A DNA stretch of 64,000 nt from Termitidicoccus mucosus (GTDB lineage: Bacteria > Verrucomicrobiota > Verrucomicrobiia > Opitutales > Opitutaceae): the NCBI RefSeq assembly GCF_038725785.1, contig NZ_CP109796.1, forward strand, positions 2,666,001-2,730,000. Reading direction: 5' to 3'. The translations under genes and the position numbers were made by a program. Shown piece by piece: positions 34,326 through 44,010 of this stretch; positions within the stretch are counted from its first letter, which is position 1, and each line of letters begins with the position of its first letter. A model generated the notes under the pieces. That model was not told the DNA's origin. It did no database searches and worked only from the letters and a program-made list of their open reading frames with translations.

Positions 34326-37300
34326 TCATTCGAGGACCTCGACTCCATTGGATTCGAGCTGGAGTTTGCCGCTCCATCTCTTGCCGGACAGGACGCCCTT
34401 TTTCTGTCCCTCGATGTCGATCTCGACCGACTTGCGGTTGGTGTTGACGTAGAGGATGCGACCGTTGACGACGCGGGCATAGACGCCCTCCGGCGTCACC
34501 GGGCCGCGCTTGATGCCGAGTTCCTGATAGAGCTGGCGGTAAAGGGGTTGGAGGACGGACGGCTGGGTTTGGGCGGCGACGTAGATTGCCTTGCCTTTGC
34601 CGAAGCGGTTGACCGTGACAACCGAGGGTGATCCCTCGGTGCCGGAGAAGCGTGCCAAGACTTCCGCCGTGGATGCTTCGAGCACTTCGTAGAAGTTGAT
34701 AGAGGTTTTGAATTCGACGCCGTTGATGGCGCCGGTCAGCGGACTCGGATTATTGTAGAACTCATGGGTTTTTAGGCCGAAAACGTCGCTGAGATTGCCC
34801 GGCAGAGGCGTGTTATACCATTGGTTGTTCTCGGTGACCTTCGCCGACGATGCCGTCATGACGACCGTGCCGCCGTCCCTGACGTAATTGCGCACAGCGT
34901 CGGTGGCCGCCTTGCCCATCAGATATTCGCCGGGGATGACGAGCAGCTTATACCGGCTGAGGTTTTCATGGCCGATGTTGATCACGTCCACATCGATATT
35001 GTCATTATACAACGGCGCATACGAATTGTGCTTATGATCCATGTAGGGCGTCGTATAGTAAGATTTGACCCTGTCCGCCGCCTGCCTCGATTCCCATGAA
35101 TAGGAGATGGCGATTTCGGGATTCATCTCGCGCGGAAAGCCCAGTTTCTGCATCGTCTGAAACTCGCTGGAGATGACGCTCCATTCATCGAGTTTCCATG
35201 ATGGAGTGTCGTCGTGGTCGAGGAGGCCAAAGATAGTCTGTTCCTCACCGCCGAGGTGGCTGTTGAAAGTCCATGCCAGCACGGCTTGCCCGCCGTTCAG
35301 CAGGCCCAAATAACTGAGCATACGCGAGCGGCCCTTTTCGCCATAAAATCCATCACCGCCCGCCTGAAATTCGTTGAACCAGACCGGGGCTGACATCGCA
35401 CCCTTCATCATCATGGTCTCGAACGCGCCATGGAGCGGATTGGTTGCGTAGTATCCAAAGGCGCCATGCGTGGCGTATTGGCGGTAGCTCGACAGCCAAT
35501 CGAAGCCGAGACGCGGCCCGTCGGGCCACAGATTCGAGAGTGCGGGCTTGGAGGGCGCATGGTTTTGGCGGATGGATTCGAGGTCTTTCAACAGATTAAT
35601 TGCCGCGTCAGACCAGAACCGGCGCATGTCGAGATAGCGCTCGTTGGGACTGGAGCCATCCGGCATGCGGATCTGATCCCAGTCGGTGATGTTGCGCGAC
35701 CAGCGTTGCGTCGCCCACGCCTTGTTCAGGACCGGCAGGTCGCCGTATTTTACCTTCAGCCAGCCGATGAAACGCTGTCGGGCAGGCTCCGAGAACGACC
35801 TGTAACCGTTGCCCATTTCGTTGTTGTAGCCGATGGCGATGACGGCCGGGTGGTTGCCATAACGCCGGGTAAATATATCGGCGAAGCGGTGCAGCAACCG
35901 GCGGTAATCCGGATTGGAAATATCGACCATATACCGCCTGGCCGGGTAAAGCGCCGTGCCGTCTTCCTTGGCGAGCGTGGCACCCGGATACTCCTGATGC
36001 AGCCATTGGGGGGCGATTGAGCCGCCGATATCGAGGACGACCTTGATCCCCGCCGCCTGCATCTGGTCCATGACCGAATCAAATGCCTCGAAGGTGAACT
36101 CACCGTTTCTCGGCTCGTAATAATCCCAGGACAAGTCGCCCATGCGCACGACCTGCAATCCCGCCTTTATCATGCAGGCGATGTCGAGCTTGATCTGCCC
36201 GGGCGAGCGATCCACCGGCTGGTAGTTGACTCCGACAAATAGCTGGCCCTGGCCCGCCCAGTCCGCCCGGTTCTTCGCTTGCGGCGACACATTGAGGCCG
36301 CCCACGGTCAATTTCCGGGTGATGATTTTCGGAGCCGGCGGCGTTTTCATGCCGTCGCCGAGATAGAAGCTCGGATGCGGCGGCTGATTATACGCGGTGT
36401 TTTGCCAAGCAATGGCGACGCGATACTGGGAGTCGTGCATGAGCGTCACCAACCGTTGCTCGGTGGGATACGGCGTCGCGTAGATGCGCAGCGATTGATG
36501 ATCCGCCGCCGCCCAGATCACCTCTTCGCGCCAGTCGCCAAGAATGTCCCCGCTGAGCACGGGCGCGCCCTTCGCAACCACACCATCCCCAGTCAGCAAA
36601 CGCTCGGAGCGCTGCTCCCGCCAATTCCACTTGTTGATGATGGTGTTCTCAAGTTGCTCGCGCAGGAGATCGCCATCCCACCAGATTGCGAATTTGTTCG
36701 TTTCCGGCTTGATCGTGCCGATTGAGTTGCCCTTCACGTCGCGCACATGGTCATCCGTCGCGCTCCAAGATTCCGCCCCAGGGTAACGCGGGTCGATGTC
36801 CATGATGATGCCGCGTCCATTGTCGCGGTCGCCGGAGGCGGTCCACAAAATCTTACCGGTTGCGAGGTCGATCATCGCCGTGACTATGCCTCCATTTTTG
36901 GAGGGCTGTTCGTGGACTCCGAACCGCGCAAGCCCCCGATTTGACGGGTCAAAGTCGCCGACGTGAAGAGCGTCGCCGTGTCGCAGTCCGGCCGACCAGA
37001 ATCCGGTGCCGTTGTCGTCGAGGACCATCGATCCGTAGATGATCTCGTCGCGCCCGTCACCGTCGATGTCGGCGACGCTGAGCTGGTGGTTGCCTTGTCC
37101 GTCGTAGGCTTCGTTGCCGGACGTTGCGCTGTCGAACGCCCATCGTTTTGTCAGCTTTCTGTCACGCCAGTCCCAAGCCGCGATTGTCGAACGCGCATAA
37201 TAACCGCGCGCCATGATGATACTGGGACGTTGCCCGTCGAGATAGGCGGTGCCCGCAAGGAACCGGTCGGATCGGTTGGCGTAGCCGTCACCCCAGATCT

Positions 37301-38279
37301 CTTTCAATTGCTCCGCCGTCGGCGCATCCGTGCGCGGATCGCGTGGCGGCCAGTAAGGTTCGCTGGCCAAGGCCTCGCCGGTCAGGCCATCAAAAATCGT
37401 CAGATACTCAGGGCCTTTCATGATGCGTCCCTGCAAAGGGGCGACCATGCGCCCATCGGCCTTTACCACGCCACCGGTCTTGTCGGTTGATGGTGTCTCG
37501 CCTCCGGGTTCCCGCCAGTCGGCGTTAGGGTCACCGAGGATCTTGCCGGTGCCATCTACAGTCCCGTCGCTTGTCCGCACTGCCATTTCCGCGCGCCCGT
37601 CTCCATCGTAATCGTAAACCTGAAACTGCGTGTAGTGCGCTCCGGCGCGGATATTGCGGCCCAAATTGATCCGCCACAAGCGCTCGCCGTCCAGTGTATA
37701 GGCGTCGATATAGACCTCGCCAGTATAGCCATCGAAGGCGTTATCCTTGGAATTGGCAGGGTCCCATTTCAGGATGATTTCGTAACGACCATCGCCGTCC
37801 AGATCGGCGACACTGGCCTCGTTGGCCGAATAGTCATAGCGCTCCCCGGTCGGTGTGACGCCGCCGGGAGGGCGTTGGATGGGGACGCTGAGATAGCCGC
37901 TCGCCCAAACCGCAACCGGCCCGCTCGTCTCGATGTCTTTCCCCTCGACGCGGGTTCGGATCACATAGGTCGATTGCAGCGTTCCGGCTTTATCAATGAT
38001 GTTTGTGCCTCCGCCCAAGGGGCGGGCATTTATCTTTTTGCCGTCTCGATAGACGTCGAATTCCGTCTTTGGCGCATCTGTCGCCAGCAGGCGCCAGCTC
38101 ACCAGATTACCACCGTCTTTGGCCGGCACGGCTACCGCGCCTCGGTCCAGAAATTCCATCCAGCGTGGAGCCGGTTCCGCGCTTAATCCCGAGAGAAGTC
38201 CGAGTGTCGCCGCACTCAAGAGCAAACCTTGGCGCAGTCTGTATTTGCATATCGAAATCATATATTTCATACCTTTCAT
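34326..38279 (-). CDS. PL11 rhamnogalacturonan lyase fused to GH42 beta-galactosidase
   Basis: One 1317-residue secreted chain joins two enzymes. Residues about 35-640 are a PL11 beta-propeller lyase with calcium-binding repeats SVADLDGDGRYEIILKWDP, YDYDGDGRAEMAV and DIDGDGRDEIIYGS. Residues about 660-1300 are a GH42 galactosidase barrel with acid/base Glu821 in GYNNEMGNGY and nucleophile Glu970 in WFNEFQAGG, then the GH42 trimerisation-type domain (KLLVIPGEYLMGKAATDAVR). The enzyme would cut the RG-I backbone and remove galactose from its side chains. I chose the ATG at 38277-38279, preceded by AAAGGAGGG about a dozen bases upstream; ATGs at 38270 and 38261 are alternatives. No frameshift is visible across the junction. 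Confidence 0.93.
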   Translation of the reverse strand: MKGMKYMISICKYRLRQGLLLSAATLGLLSGLSAEPAPRWMEFLDRGAVAVPAKDGGNLVSWRLLATDAPKTEFDVYRDGKKINARPLGGGTNIIDKAGTLQSTYVIRTRVEGKDIETSGPVAVWASGYLSVPIQRPPGGVTPTGERYDYSANEASVADLDGDGRYEIILKWDPANSKDNAFDGYTGEVYIDAYTLDGERLWRINLGRNIRAGAHYTQFQVYDYDGDGRAEMAVRTSDGTVDGTGKILGDPNADWREPGGETPSTDKTGGVVKADGRMVAPLQGRIMKGPEYLTIFDGLTGEALASEPYWPPRDPRTDAPTAEQLKEIWGDGYANRSDRFLAGTAYLDGQRPSIIMARGYYARSTIAAWDWRDRKLTKRWAFDSATSGNEAYDGQGNHQLSVADIDGDGRDEIIYGSMVLDDNGTGFWSAGLRHGDALHVGDFDPSNRGLARFGVHEQPSKNGGIVTAMIDLATGKILWTASGDRDNGRGIIMDIDPRYPGAESWSATDDHVRDVKGNSIGTIKPETNKFAIWWDGDLLREQLENTIINKWNWREQRSERLLTGDGVVAKGAPVLSGDILGDWREEVIWAAADHQSLRIYATPYPTEQRLVTLMHDSQYRVAIAWQNTAYNQPPHPSFYLGDGMKTPPAPKIITRKLTVGGLNVSPQAKNRADWAGQGQLFVGVNYQPVDRSPGQIKLDIACMIKAGLQVVRMGDLSWDYYEPRNGEFTFEAFDSVMDQMQAAGIKVVLDIGGSIAPQWLHQEYPGATLAKEDGTALYPARRYMVDISNPDYRRLLHRFADIFTRRYGNHPAVIAIGYNNEMGNGYRSFSEPARQRFIGWLKVKYGDLPVLNKAWATQRWSRNITDWDQIRMPDGSSPNERYLDMRRFWSDAAINLLKDLESIRQNHAPSKPALSNLWPDGPRLGFDWLSSYRQYATHGAFGYYATNPLHGAFETMMMKGAMSAPVWFNEFQAGGDGFYGEKGRSRMLSYLGLLNGGQAVLAWTFNSHLGGEEQTIFGLLDHDDTPSWKLDEWSVISSEFQTMQKLGFPREMNPEIAISYSWESRQAADRVKSYYTTPYMDHKHNSYAPLYNDNIDVDVINIGHENLSRYKLLVIPGEYLMGKAATDAVRNYVRDGGTVVMTASSAKVTENNQWYNTPLPGNLSDVFGLKTHEFYNNPSPLTGAINGVEFKTSINFYEVLEASTAEVLARFSGTEGSPSVVTVNRFGKGKAIYVAAQTQPSVLQPLYRQLYQELGIKRGPVTPEGVYARVVNGRILYVNTNRKSVEIDIEGQKKGVLSGKRWSGKLQLESNGVEVLE

Positions 38280-38398
38280 TTTTATATATGCCCTCCTTTC
38301 ACAAGACGAGAGGACATCGGCCCCATGCGGAGACATGCGGAAGATAAGGCGGCCCGTGACCCTCCAAACGGATCGACGCTTATCCGTCTATTTTTATA

Positions 38399-40048
38399 TT
38401 ATTTATAGCGATAGAGTTTGATTTTCTGGATGCCAAACTTCTCCGGCGGCAGACGAAGATAGCGTCCCTGGCCGCTTTCATCGCCATTGAGCCAGCGACC
38501 GCCGACCCACTTGCCATCGGCAAATTCACCTTCGACGATCTGTTCGATGCCGACCCGATAACCTGATTTGACGGCATCCGCGAACCTTATGATTACGCCC
38601 CTGCCGGCGGCCAGAAATTCATCCTTGCCGGTCTGGATGATCAGGCCGCCATGGGCGGCGATATCCTGTGTCTCTTTCGGGGTCCTGGAATCGACCATGG
38701 AAACCGTGAGCGTGTATCCACTCAGATCGAATATGCGCGGCTTTTCGTCCAGCACGCCTTCATAACTCAGCGGTGCCCTGAAGCCGCGAATGGTGCCCCT
38801 GCCCTGATGGGCGAGAATGATCGGCGCGATTTGATGCAGCACCCGGAATGCGTCCGTCAGGGCATGGGTTGAGGGATTGGGCAGCGTTTCAATGTGAAAT
38901 GGCGCAAAACCGATGCCCTCCAGTTCGCCCAGAGTATAAAACGCGTTGCCGCCGGCGTCGGTCCTGCCGGCCCGATTGGCTTCGGGAACGAACACGGGAT
39001 TGTCGGGGCGCTTGAACTGATCGGCCCAGTAAACATAGTTCGGGAAATAGGCGTCGAGGCCGATCAGGTCTATATCCGGACCTCCTGCTTTCCAGATGTC
39101 GAACACATGGGGAATGGGGCCGGCGCTTGGATACTGACCGGGCTTTTGGTCGGGACGATTAAGCGCCCCGTTGACATACATCGGCAGGTCGTAGGCCGCC
39201 TTGCCAGCCTTGGTCAGTTCATTGGCGAAGACCGAAAACCCCCAGGCCTGAAAGATTTCCTGCGCCTCGATACTGTCGCCAAAGACCTCCGACCACGTCC
39301 CTGCGGTTTTATAGCCCTTGTCGGCCCAGACGGCGCGGACATAGGGATGAAGGCTCGATTTGTTCTTTTGCAGGTAATCGATCAGGGACTTCGGAACATT
39401 GCCCTCAAAGGCTGCCTGCGCCTGGGGGCTGTAATCGCGCACGACCGGCAGCATGCCGATCTCGTTTTCAACCTGCACCATGACGACAGTGTGATTTTTA
39501 TCGAACGTCTTCAGGTGAGCCATCAGGGCTCCGAATGCACGCTGGTTAGCCTTTAAGGTATCCGGATCGTAGGGACTCAGGATGTCTTGCGGCACGCCTT
39601 TGTTGTCCTGGGCCTTCGCATAGGTTTTATAGTCGTGCTTGATATAGGGTGGCGCGTAGCTGGACATCGAATTTTTCCACGCACCGAACCACAACAAGAC
39701 CACCTTCATATTATTGGCCTCGGCCTGCTGGACCAAACCTTCGAGCGGCGCGAAATCATAGACTCCTTCCGTTGGCTCAATCTGGTCCCATTCGACCGGG
39801 GCAATGACCGTATTCAGGCCGATGGTCTTGAACGTCCCCCAATGAGTGTTCAGATACTTGAGGTCCGAGGCAGTCGAGTTGCCGAGTTCGCCGCCCAGAA
39901 TCAACATGGGTTTGCCATCGACGATCAGTTGCGTGACCGTGCCCTGCTTTTTCAGATGCGGCGCGTCGGCGGCGACAGCGCCGGGGGACGCGGCCACGGC
40001 AAGGCCGGCGAATACCATAGTTGCTATGTGGAATCGTGTTTTTTTCAT
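38399..40048 (-). CDS. GH35-like beta-galactosidase with DUF5597 domain
   Basis: The 549-residue secreted protein starts at the ATG 40046-40048 with a signal peptide (KKTRFHIATMVFAGLAVAAS). The TIM-barrel part carries NTVIAPVEWDQIEPTEGVYD, the acid/base Glu in MVQVENEIGML and the likely nucleophile Glu in NPVFVPEANRAG. The C-terminal ~150 residues match DUF5597 (FRAPLSYEGVLDEKP and VEGEFADGKWVGGRWLNGDE). Such enzymes remove beta-galactose units from pectic side chains. It lies between the TonB-dependent receptor (55 bases) and the PL11-GH42 gene (119 bases). A short ACGGAT dyad past the stop (38371-38391) is a weak terminator candidate. Confidence 0.88.
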   Translation of the reverse strand: MKKTRFHIATMVFAGLAVAASPGAVAADAPHLKKQGTVTQLIVDGKPMLILGGELGNSTASDLKYLNTHWGTFKTIGLNTVIAPVEWDQIEPTEGVYDFAPLEGLVQQAEANNMKVVLLWFGAWKNSMSSYAPPYIKHDYKTYAKAQDNKGVPQDILSPYDPDTLKANQRAFGALMAHLKTFDKNHTVVMVQVENEIGMLPVVRDYSPQAQAAFEGNVPKSLIDYLQKNKSSLHPYVRAVWADKGYKTAGTWSEVFGDSIEAQEIFQAWGFSVFANELTKAGKAAYDLPMYVNGALNRPDQKPGQYPSAGPIPHVFDIWKAGGPDIDLIGLDAYFPNYVYWADQFKRPDNPVFVPEANRAGRTDAGGNAFYTLGELEGIGFAPFHIETLPNPSTHALTDAFRVLHQIAPIILAHQGRGTIRGFRAPLSYEGVLDEKPRIFDLSGYTLTVSMVDSRTPKETQDIAAHGGLIIQTGKDEFLAAGRGVIIRFADAVKSGYRVGIEQIVEGEFADGKWVGGRWLNGDESGQGRYLRLPPEKFGIQKIKLYRYK

Positions 40049-40103
40049 GATTGAGGTGTCGGATTGGCTGAAGTTTATCGAAGTGATTTGGAGCTCGTTT
40101 CGA

Positions 40104-43100
40104 TTAGAAATCGAATGTTGCTGACAAAATGAATGTGCGCGGATCAACGATACGATAGGAGGCGACAGAACCGTCATAATTGACCGCCACTGGCCGAAGA
40201 CCTCCATCCTCGAAAACATCAACCACATTAAGCTGCAATTTCATGCGAACTTTTCCAGACATAATCTTGGTAGTATAGCTAATCCATAAATCCGTGTACC
40301 AGTTCGCAGAATCGTAAATCGGCCGGTTGACATCCGATCTATCAATATAGTTTGGGATGAGCGTATTTGCACCGCTGGATCGTCCGTAGTACCCAATGAC
40401 TGATCTGTCTTCCCAACGCTGGCTGCCACCCACGGCAAATCCCTTCAACGCCGATTGGGTGAAAACATAATTCGTCAGGAATGCCCAGCGAAATCTGCGC
40501 TGTCCTGGCGCGAGCCTGCCATCAAGATCAATCGCCGTATTTACTTGGGGAAGAACCACGTTGTTGAAGTAATTTCTGACATTCGTGCATCCGTCGGTGC
40601 GGTCGATGCCGATTTCTGGAGTAAAACCGTAGCTGCCCCAGAAATTGGCGAGATTCACATTCCCGCCGCTGCTGGTTGTATAGTTTGCGTATTGCTGATA
40701 TTGAGGCAGAAGATAATCCGCGGCCCTTGCATTGTCCCATGCGGGGCTTCGATGCGCATACCAAGCGGTGTATTCCTTAAGCACGTCGCTGTATCTGGTC
40801 TCTTGCTTGCCGCCGGTCAGTTTCATCGTCCAGTTTGGAAGCGGGTTGTAGGTGACCTGCACTTCAACACCCTTGGCATTTGCAGTTTGTGATGCAGCCG
40901 GGGATCCAATCTCACCGTAATAATTGTATGATTGTTGCCAGATTGTCGCCGTGGCGTCCTGGATTTCCTGCTCGTCTGCCGGTGTGAGCGTTTGTCCGCC
41001 AGCCCAATTTGCGACCGTTGGATCACCGAACTTGTTAATGAGCGCAATTTGGCGCGCCCACTTTCTGAAGGACGTGGTATCAAGGTGATCCTTCAGGCGG
41101 GTAATCGCGCTGCCACCAGTTATGCGCTCATTGTCATTTGATGCCTCAAACCACGTCACGCGGGCAAATAGCTTGTTTTTAAACAGCGAAAATTGGACGC
41201 CCCAGTCTGTGCCCTCTCCCGTGGGTTTTGGGAGCGGCTTGCCAAACAAGTCCACTTGCGCGGCATCGGGCGCATTAAAGTTGTCTGATTTGTTATAACT
41301 AACGCCAAAACTGCGGACAAACTCCCACCATAGGGAACCGCGATCAGCACGGCTTTCTATCGCTTCCCAACCTTGGAAAGGTTTCAGAACGCCACCAATT
41401 GTGCTCGTGGTGCCGCTCAACTCATCCCACGGCTTCCAGCGTGAAAATACTTTGTCGATTTGATAAACACCGTCCACCCATTTTTCGGCGTTGGTCAGCG
41501 CCTTGGATATTACGGTCTTAGTGACAGGATCGGTAATGGCAGCACCTTCCTGGGCTATTGCTCGTGCGCGATAATCATCATAACGAATGCCCAATGTCGT
41601 TATCAGCCTCTCGGCCCACCAATAGCTGGTGATGCCACCGGACCACGACGCGAGCCGTCGTTGGTTCCTTCCCGTGGTTTCGCTGCGAGTCACCAAGCCC
41701 GTCGTCATCGAAACCGTTTCCCATTGGCTGGTGGCGTAATTATAGACAGTAATATCACCGGTGTATGCATTGCGTCCCCATTCGCCGGAAGCCTGTGTGA
41801 CCGTGCCATAGGGATCTCCGGGTTTGGACAAGTAGTATTGGCGCTGCAAGGCATTCTGCTGGTAATTCCAACCGGTAGGCGTGCCATCCGCATTATTCTG
41901 CGGATTGTTCATAAAACGGTATTGGCCGGCGATGTCGCCACCCACAAATTGAGGCCGTTTTCTATACAAAGTCTTGGTTACATCCTGATAGGAAAACAGA
42001 CCTAAAATCTGATGACGCCCCAGCCATTTCGTCCAATTTTTATTTTTTGAGAAATCGGGAGTGAAGGCAAGCATCGCGCGATAATTGTCCGCAGTTTCAG
42101 AGTTCACGTATATTTCCGGGTCCTGGTCGCGAACAAAAACCTGCCCGAGATACGGATTCAAGGAGCCGTCCGGCAATCTCACGTTTGTATCCACATAGAG
42201 TGTATTGACGTCCAGCGTCGCAACCGTGTGGCTCGAAAATGAATCGAAATCCTGACGGAGCCAGCCCGCGCTCAAATGCAAAAGATTTGGCAATATTTCC
42301 TGTTCCAATTCCAGGTTATAATTGGTGTTTCTATCATTGCCATAATTCATCTGAAGCGTGTTGATCTTCTCCCAGTTGTAGATTTTTTTGTCCGTCACGC
42401 CGGAATACATGTATCCCGAGACATCGACCGGGGCCGACCAGCCGCCAGAGGCCGTGGTGATGGAGTTATAGGCGGCATCCCAGACTGGATTTCCGTTGAT
42501 ATTATCAGCAGGAATGGCGTTTGGATAAGCGGGAGCGACTATCGGCCATGTGTCCGCATTTGCCGCCGGATTTGCGCCTTTGCCCCATTGAGTGCGGTAT
42601 TGAACGGCTTGGGGAGTAAACCAGGCAACCAAATTGCCATCGGCAATCTGCATGACTGTGCGGCCGAGATTCGGTATGCCAGACGCGATGCCAGGAACAA
42701 ACAATATGGAATTGGCGTTTGTAAACGCCCCCGTACCATAGATGGCGACGCCATTATAGCTGGATTCCGGAACGTCGGAGGCGTTGATTACCACATTCCA
42801 TTTGGAAGGATCATAACCTGGCAGTGATTTAATATAGTTTCTAGTCGCATCCGTTCTCGGCGAACGGGCTGACATGGCAAAAGGCGCGCTTACGGCCCCC
42901 GTGTCCAGCGAGGTGAAAGTCCCTGTCGCGGAGTCGTAAACCGGACGCCCGCCCTTTACCCATTCGGTCACAAAATCGCGCGGCGTCATCGAGTTGGGCC
43001 GGCGATTGTCATTCGTGTAACCTTCCACGCTTGCGCGAAGGATTGTCTTCTTGAACGGGCGGTAGGTGATCGCGCCATATTGGCGGCGTGTAATATCGTA

Positions 43101-43934
43101 GGACGGCTTTCGCTCGAATTGTTGGTCATTATATACAAATGCGCCATAGACAGCCAAGGTGTCTTTTATGAGAGACTTGTTGAAATTAAAACTGGCACGG
43201 GTTGACGCACGATCATCAACACGGAATGATGCCTGTGCGGTGTTTTTGTTTAACAGGGCCTGAGCGGTGCTTTGATTTACGATGCCGGCGGGGCTGCCCA
43301 TGCCAAACAACATGGAGTTTGGCCCGCGCGAAATTTCCAGTGATGCCGTGTTGTAAGAATCGAAGGGCACCTGTGGATTGGCCGGATAATAGTTCAGTGC
43401 CGAGCCGGGCACTCCCAATCCGCGGACACGATTGGCGGTCGCATTGGTTTGCACGATTCCGGAGCCGCCACTGTTTGCCGCAATCGTGTCGGCGACACCA
43501 TCGCTCCGGGCTGACAATATCCCCGGCGTATAAGTCGAGGAACCTTCGGTGTTCACCTCGTAACGAAACACATCATTGATATCCAACGATGCAGTGTCTT
43601 CCATCTGCTGCTTCGTAATCACCGATATGGATGCGCCCAAGTCGGCGATATTTGTCTTCATGCGGCTGCCAGCGAGGGTGTTCTCGGCAAAATAGCCCTT
43701 TTCTTTTTTTGAATCCACTTGGAAAGGCGACATCACGATTATGTCGTCGGAGGGCCTGCTATCTGTAGTAGTAACAACCGGGACGCGGGGATGAGATTCG
43801 GCGGGATCTGTATCGGATTGTTTAACAGCCTGCGCCATCACCAGCGAAGACGATATTAACATGCCACTGGCCGCTGCTATTAGATAGTGATACAGGGCGG
43901 GGGGATTTTGAGATGCGCAGGGCATGGTTTTCAT
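40104..43934 (-). CDS. TonB-dependent receptor (oligosaccharide import)
   Basis: The 1276-residue outer-membrane receptor begins at the ATG 43932-43934 with a signal peptide (ending near SSSLVMAQA). A verrucomicrobial-type plug follows (IVMSPFQVDSKKEKGYFAEN, TLAGSRMKTNIADLGASISV, LEISRGPNSMLFGMGSPAGI), then a large beta-barrel ending in TFILSATFDF with the terminal Phe typical of outer-membrane proteins. It probably imports RG-I oligosaccharides released by the neighbouring enzymes, which is inferred from context. No SusD-like partner is present. The frame is open further upstream to 44834, but that part is an antisense-frame shadow of the autotransporter gene. Confidence 0.92.
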   Translation of the reverse strand: MKTMPCASQNPPALYHYLIAAASGMLISSSLVMAQAVKQSDTDPAESHPRVPVVTTTDSRPSDDIIVMSPFQVDSKKEKGYFAENTLAGSRMKTNIADLGASISVITKQQMEDTASLDINDVFRYEVNTEGSSTYTPGILSARSDGVADTIAANSGGSGIVQTNATANRVRGLGVPGSALNYYPANPQVPFDSYNTASLEISRGPNSMLFGMGSPAGIVNQSTAQALLNKNTAQASFRVDDRASTRASFNFNKSLIKDTLAVYGAFVYNDQQFERKPSYDITRRQYGAITYRPFKKTILRASVEGYTNDNRRPNSMTPRDFVTEWVKGGRPVYDSATGTFTSLDTGAVSAPFAMSARSPRTDATRNYIKSLPGYDPSKWNVVINASDVPESSYNGVAIYGTGAFTNANSILFVPGIASGIPNLGRTVMQIADGNLVAWFTPQAVQYRTQWGKGANPAANADTWPIVAPAYPNAIPADNINGNPVWDAAYNSITTASGGWSAPVDVSGYMYSGVTDKKIYNWEKINTLQMNYGNDRNTNYNLELEQEILPNLLHLSAGWLRQDFDSFSSHTVATLDVNTLYVDTNVRLPDGSLNPYLGQVFVRDQDPEIYVNSETADNYRAMLAFTPDFSKNKNWTKWLGRHQILGLFSYQDVTKTLYRKRPQFVGGDIAGQYRFMNNPQNNADGTPTGWNYQQNALQRQYYLSKPGDPYGTVTQASGEWGRNAYTGDITVYNYATSQWETVSMTTGLVTRSETTGRNQRRLASWSGGITSYWWAERLITTLGIRYDDYRARAIAQEGAAITDPVTKTVISKALTNAEKWVDGVYQIDKVFSRWKPWDELSGTTSTIGGVLKPFQGWEAIESRADRGSLWWEFVRSFGVSYNKSDNFNAPDAAQVDLFGKPLPKPTGEGTDWGVQFSLFKNKLFARVTWFEASNDNERITGGSAITRLKDHLDTTSFRKWARQIALINKFGDPTVANWAGGQTLTPADEQEIQDATATIWQQSYNYYGEIGSPAASQTANAKGVEVQVTYNPLPNWTMKLTGGKQETRYSDVLKEYTAWYAHRSPAWDNARAADYLLPQYQQYANYTTSSGGNVNLANFWGSYGFTPEIGIDRTDGCTNVRNYFNNVVLPQVNTAIDLDGRLAPGQRRFRWAFLTNYVFTQSALKGFAVGGSQRWEDRSVIGYYGRSSGANTLIPNYIDRSDVNRPIYDSANWYTDLWISYTTKIMSGKVRMKLQLNVVDVFEDGGLRPVAVNYDGSVASYRIVDPRTFILSATFDF

Positions 43935-44010
43935 TATTGTGATGTTTGGAGTCACTATACGTTGTTGTTGTTGCTTTGGCGGAGTTTCACTCGGATATCG
44001 TCCCGTTTTT

